Below, piece by piece: positions 6,808 through 9,397 of a DNA stretch of 9,397 nt (positions are counted from its first letter, which is position 1; every line of letters begins with the position of its first letter). The stretch is from NCBI GenBank assembly GCA_945878515.1, contig CAMCTL010000136.1, positions 1 through 9,397 of the forward strand, given 5' to 3'. Below the pieces are notes generated by a model. The model saw only the letters and a program-made list of their open reading frames with translations, did no database searches and was not told where the DNA came from. Made by a program: the position numbers and the translations under genes. This DNA comes from Flavobacterium psychrophilum. GTDB taxonomy: Bacteria; Bacteroidota; Bacteroidia; Flavobacteriales; Flavobacteriaceae.

Positions 6808-7635
6808 TTAACTAAAAACTATATTGATAACATCCCTATAATTCAATCCCAACAAGCTATTGGCCGAACCAAATTTGGTTGGATTACTTTTGAAAATCGC
6901 AATTTCTAGAAAACCTGCTTCGTTGAAAATCGCCAATTTTTCGCCTTCATAATTCTTGAGCGGGTATTTTTCGGAACTCGCAATTGCTGAATAATTGGGC
7001 AAAATTGTTTTGATTTTTTTGTTTTTAAAGCTAATTTCGTAAGGTCTTCCTTTGGCGATTTCTAAGAATTGTTTTTTCGAAATATTCGTTACCACATTTC
7101 CAAAATGGTCAATATAAATCACGTATCCTTTTATCGAACTTCCGTCAATGGAAGTAACAGCTTGTAAATCGGTGACTTGTTTGATGGTTTTTATTTCTTT
7201 GCCAATCACGTTGAGCAAACCGCCTTTAGCTATATGACAAGCGACTTTTACGAAAACATCCAAATCGGTAGCGCCACTCGGCAAACGGTCGTGAATGTTG
7301 ATAGTAACTATTTTTTGAGGAACAATTTTTTGCGTCAGCATACTCAAAATGCCATTATCGGCGGCAATAAAATAATGATCATTCCATTGCATTGCAATAT
7401 GTTGGTTTTCTTTATTCAATTCCAAATCCACTCCAATAAGATGCACAGTGCCTTTAGGAAAACTCGAATAAGCAGCTCCAATAATGTAACTGGCTTCTAA
7501 CGTGTTGAATGCGTCGATAAAGTGTGAAATATCAATAATTAAAGCGTCTGAATATTCAGATAAAATTTTCCCTTTCAAAGCGCCAACAAAGTGGTCTTTC
7601 AAGCCGTAATCGGTAGTAAGGGTAATTATTGACAT
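6808..7635 (-). CDS. SAM hydroxide adenosyltransferase-like protein (DUF62 family)
   Basis: The 275-residue protein is full length for the DUF62 / fluorinase-like family; archaeal members hydrolyse S-adenosylmethionine to adenosine and methionine. Conserved SAM-site elements are present: TTDYG with Asp9 at the N terminus, ADNG at 92-95, and YIDHFGNVVTNI at 174-185, with Asp176 and Asn180 equivalent to ribose- and adenine-contacting residues. The C-terminal domain has the expected NEAGFLEIAIF pattern (238-248). The family's VDPGVGTxR loop is here VDLELNKEN (69-77): the Asp of the Asp-Arg-His water-activating triad is kept (Asp70), but Arg is replaced by Asn77. The FHGRD loop is SGATD (120-124), so the His is missing too. 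SAM binding is plausible; hydrolysis by the archaeal mechanism is doubtful. The gene heads a minus-strand series and has a candidate promoter in the divergent gap. Confidence 0.85.
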   Translation of the reverse strand: MSIITLTTDYGLKDHFVGALKGKILSEYSDALIIDISHFIDAFNTLEASYIIGAAYSSFPKGTVHLIGVDLELNKENQHIAMQWNDHYFIAADNGILSMLTQKIVPQKIVTINIHDRLPSGATDLDVFVKVACHIAKGGLLNVIGKEIKTIKQVTDLQAVTSIDGSSIKGYVIYIDHFGNVVTNISKKQFLEIAKGRPYEISFKNKKIKTILPNYSAIASSEKYPLKNYEGEKLAIFNEAGFLEIAIFKSNPTKFGSANSLLGLNYRDVINIVFS

Positions 7636-7682
7636 AAAATTGTTTATAAATAAAATGCGAATGCAAGCTAAAACTCATTAAA

Positions 7683-7712
7683 TTTGAGAAATGCAAAGCT
7701 AAAGTATTTTCG
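7683..7712 (+). promoter_or_regulatory. Candidate promoter for the small secreted protein / phoH pair
   Basis: TTTG at 7683-7686 is followed after 18 bases by TATTTTCG at 7705-7712, one base off the TAnnTTTG consensus. The spacing is within the range typical of Bacteroidetes promoters, and the start codon follows 45 bases later. It overlaps the minus-strand -7 candidate, so the two promoters would compete. Confidence 0.35.
7694..7701 (-). promoter_or_regulatory. Candidate -7 box for the DUF62-like gene
   Basis: On the minus strand, bases 7701-7694 read TAGCTTTG, an exact TAnnTTTG match. It lies 58 bases upstream of the ATG at 7635. No clear TTTG -33 element is seen at the usual distance. It overlaps the oppositely oriented promoter candidate at 7683-7712. 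Confidence 0.4.
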
Positions 7713-7757
7713 GCTTTAATTAATTAGATTTATTATTTGAATCTTTAAACAAAATTT

Positions 7758-8261
7758 ATGAACAAATCCTTTATCTTCTTTTTTCTTCTCTTTTGTAGCG
7801 TTACCTCTTTTTCCCAAACCTTATTTTACAAATCAAACGGAAATATATTAAATGCTGCAAATGAAAAAATTTCGCCAGATCAAATTAGGGATTTATTAAA
7901 GGACAATCAAAATTTATTAACTGATTATAGTGCTGCAAGAACTAAGAAAAAAATTGGAAATATATTATTTAATGGAGGTTTAGGTGTTTACGTAACAGTT
8001 ACAACAGTTTTAGCATTAGATTTTGCCGATGAAATTAATTTAAATGACAGCGCTATTATTGGTATAAAAGCTTTATATTTTGTTGGTTTAGCTTCAATCA
8101 TAGTCTCAATTCCTATTAAAATTGAAGCTAATAAAAAAATAAAAAAACTTGTCAATCAATATAATTATCAATCATCTTTGGGATATAATACATTAAATGC
8201 ACCAAAACTAGATTTAATTACCAATTCGAATGGAATTGGCTTGCGATTTACCTTAAATTAA
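7758..8261 (+). CDS. Small secreted/membrane protein of unknown function
   Basis: The 167-residue protein starts with a typical Sec signal peptide (MNKSFIFFFLLFCSVTSFSQ), probably cleaved near residue 20. A short polar segment follows with ISPDQIRDLLKDN at 38-50. After a basic stretch (ARTKKKIGN) come two hydrophobic segments, near 70-88 and 103-122, that could form a membrane hairpin. A charged KKIKKLVNQYN segment then leads to a C-terminal end, LDLITNSNGIGLRFTLN, of a form common in Bacteroidota envelope proteins of unknown function. I recognise the general architecture (signal peptide, xLLKxN segment, two helices, KKxKxLVxxYN) but no named family. It lies 20 bases before phoH on the same strand and may share its transcript. 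It diverges from the DUF62-like gene across a 122-base gap. A gene on grounds of signal peptide and plausible composition; function unknown. Confidence 0.75.
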   Translation: MNKSFIFFFLLFCSVTSFSQTLFYKSNGNILNAANEKISPDQIRDLLKDNQNLLTDYSAARTKKKIGNILFNGGLGVYVTVTTVLALDFADEINLNDSAIIGIKALYFVGLASIIVSIPIKIEANKKIKKLVNQYNYQSSLGYNTLNAPKLDLITNSNGIGLRFTLN

Positions 8262-8281
8262 TAACTTAAAAACTACCGCTT

Positions 8282-9232
8282 TTGAACGAAAGAATTATCG
8301 AGCTCATAGACATCGCTCCAAAAGATTTTTGGGGTGCTCAAGACACTCATCTTGAAATGATTAAAAAATATTATCCCAAACTGAAAATTGTTGCCCGGGG
8401 AACAACTCTAAAAGCGTTTGGCGAAAAAGAAGTTTTAGATGAGTTTGAAAACCGCTTCAACCGCTTGATGCTTCATTTCTCTCGTTACAACAACATCGAC
8501 GATAATGTAATTGAACGTGTGCTACAAAGTACAATTCAGGACGATGCCAAAGCTTTTGGTCACGACAAAATTTTAGTGCACGGGATTGGAGGAAAAATTA
8601 TCAAAGCGATGACACCCAATCAGCAATTGTTGGTAGATACGATGGGTAAAAATGATATGGTATTTGCAGTTGGACCGGCTGGAACTGGAAAAACTTACAC
8701 AGGAGTTGCAATGGCGGTAAAAGCCTTGAAAGAAAAACAAGTCAAACGAATTATTTTAACTCGACCTGCAGTTGAAGCTGGCGAAAATCTTGGTTTTCTT
8801 CCGGGTGATATGAAGGAAAAACTTGATCCATATATGCAGCCTTTGTATGATGCTTTGCGCGATATGTTGCCCAACGAAAAGCTAGAAGACCATATTGCGA
8901 AAGGAATAATTCAGATTGCTCCTTTAGCATTTATGCGTGGACGAACGCTGGATAATGCTTTTGTAATTCTTGACGAAGCCCAAAATACAACGCATTCGCA
9001 GATGAAAATGTTCTTGACGCGTATGGGAAAAAACGCCAAGTTTATGATTACTGGCGATCCTGGTCAAGTCGATTTGCCACGACGAACGATTTCGGGTTTG
9101 AAAGAAGCGATTCTAGTTTTAAAAGATGTAGAAGGAATTGGAATCATTTATCTTGATGACAAAGATATTGTGCGCCACCGATTGGTTAAAAAAGTGATAG
9201 ATGCGTACAAGCAGATTGAGAATCACGATTAG
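8282..9232 (+). CDS. phoH: PhoH-like ATPase
   Basis: The 316-residue protein belongs to the PhoH family of cytoplasmic P-loop NTPases. Residues about 1-110 form the N-terminal region (KLKIVARG at 33-40). The ATPase domain has Walker A GPAGTGKT at 131-138, TRPAVEAGENLGFLPGD at 160-176, Walker B VILDEAQN at 228-235 and GDPGQVDLP at 258-266. All key residues are intact. PhoH proteins are linked to RNA metabolism and, in some bacteria, to phosphate starvation; the exact role is unsettled. The start is TTG at 8282: an in-frame stop at 8267-8269 leaves no upstream ATG. The next ATG (residue 25) would remove part of the conserved N terminus (NERIIELIDIAPKDF). Its stop codon is followed after only about 17 bases by an insertion-sequence end. 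Confidence 0.95.
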   Translation: MNERIIELIDIAPKDFWGAQDTHLEMIKKYYPKLKIVARGTTLKAFGEKEVLDEFENRFNRLMLHFSRYNNIDDNVIERVLQSTIQDDAKAFGHDKILVHGIGGKIIKAMTPNQQLLVDTMGKNDMVFAVGPAGTGKTYTGVAMAVKALKEKQVKRIILTRPAVEAGENLGFLPGDMKEKLDPYMQPLYDALRDMLPNEKLEDHIAKGIIQIAPLAFMRGRTLDNAFVILDEAQNTTHSQMKMFLTRMGKNAKFMITGDPGQVDLPRRTISGLKEAILVLKDVEGIGIIYLDDKDIVRHRLVKKVIDAYKQIENHD

Positions 9233-9248
9233 AAAAATATAGTATTAG

Positions 9249-9397
9249 AACCCGTTGGGTGTAATTAAATTATTTGTGTTTTAATATTATTTATTGGTCT
9301 GTCAAAGATAAATTTATTGACATATTGAACTAAAGTTAAAGCTGTTATTTTGGCTAAAATTCTTGTTTTAAATCCTTGAAAAGATTTAGCATAATTT
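9249..9397 (-). mobile_element. End of an IS982-family insertion sequence (continues beyond window)
   Basis: The element contains the 3' end of a transposase gene (listed separately) and, 15 bases beyond its stop codon, the sequence ACCCGTTGGGTGT (9250-9262). I take this as the terminal inverted repeat, since IS982-family ends commonly begin ACCC. The exact boundary is therefore estimated at 9249-9250. The other end, its repeat and any target duplication lie outside the window. Confidence 0.7.
9265..9397 (-). CDS. IS982-family transposase, C-terminal fragment (cut by window edge)
   Basis: Reading the minus strand from the window edge gives an open frame of 43 residues ending in TAA at 9267-9265. 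It begins NYAKSFQGFKTRILAK and ends FIFDRPINNIKTQII. The pattern with a KSFxGFKTRILxKITALT segment, then QYVNKFIF and a closing NNIKTQII, is the C-terminal end of IS982-type DDE transposases, which are abundant in Flavobacterium. The catalytic core is outside the window, so intactness cannot be judged. The gene points toward phoH, so the two are convergent. The frame was translated by hand from the sequence. Confidence 0.75.
   Translation of the reverse strand, partial: NYAKSFQGFKTRILAKITALTLVQYVNKFIFDRPINNIKTQII

Noticed and set aside
7177..7500. 107-codon plus-strand open frame inside the DUF62-like gene
   Set aside because: It is antisense to a well-supported family member, and its composition is not protein-like.
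1..9397. CRISPR array, tRNA or rRNA genes, toxin-antitoxin or known phage-defence operon
   Set aside because: No regularly spaced repeats, cloverleaf-type sequence, rRNA-like stretch or paired small-gene module with recognisable toxin or antitoxin was seen on either strand.

Overview
The window looks like chromosomal DNA of a Flavobacterium or close relative (Bacteroidota, Flavobacteriia). It is strongly AT-rich, lacks Shine-Dalgarno-type ribosome sites, has promoter candidates of the Bacteroidetes type (TTTG / TAnnTTTG), and carries gldF and gldG, the gliding-motility ABC-transporter genes typical of this group.

Layout. At the left edge is the 3' end of a family 2 glycosyltransferase (+ strand), followed by an OmpA-family lipoprotein (+) and a strong bidirectional terminator. 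A long minus-strand block then runs from right to left: a SAM hydroxide adenosyltransferase-like (DUF62) gene, a small DUF1493-like membrane protein, an ABM-domain (putative monooxygenase) gene, a class I methyltransferase, gldF, gldG, and dnaN with its own promoter candidate. On the plus strand, divergent from the DUF62 gene, are a small secreted or membrane protein of unknown function and phoH. The right edge cuts into an IS982-family insertion sequence whose transposase 3' end lies on the minus strand.

How the genes fit together. GldF and GldG are the permease and auxiliary membrane subunits of a gliding-associated ABC exporter; its ATPase GldA is not in the window. The genes around them are mostly housekeeping (DNA polymerase clamp, PhoH ATPase, outer-membrane lipoprotein). 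The methyltransferase, the DUF1493-like gene and the small secreted protein look like accessory insertions into this core neighbourhood. The DUF1493-like gene is bracketed by a ~30-bp inverted repeat, and removing the bracketed segment would bring the flanking genes to tight operon spacing.

No convincing novel multi-gene system was found. The best leads are the repeat-bounded DUF1493-like cassette, the DUF62 protein that appears to lack two of the three residues of the archaeal catalytic triad, and a 23-bp interrupted palindrome over the dnaN promoter. No stretch longer than about 125 bases lacks a gene or part of one.
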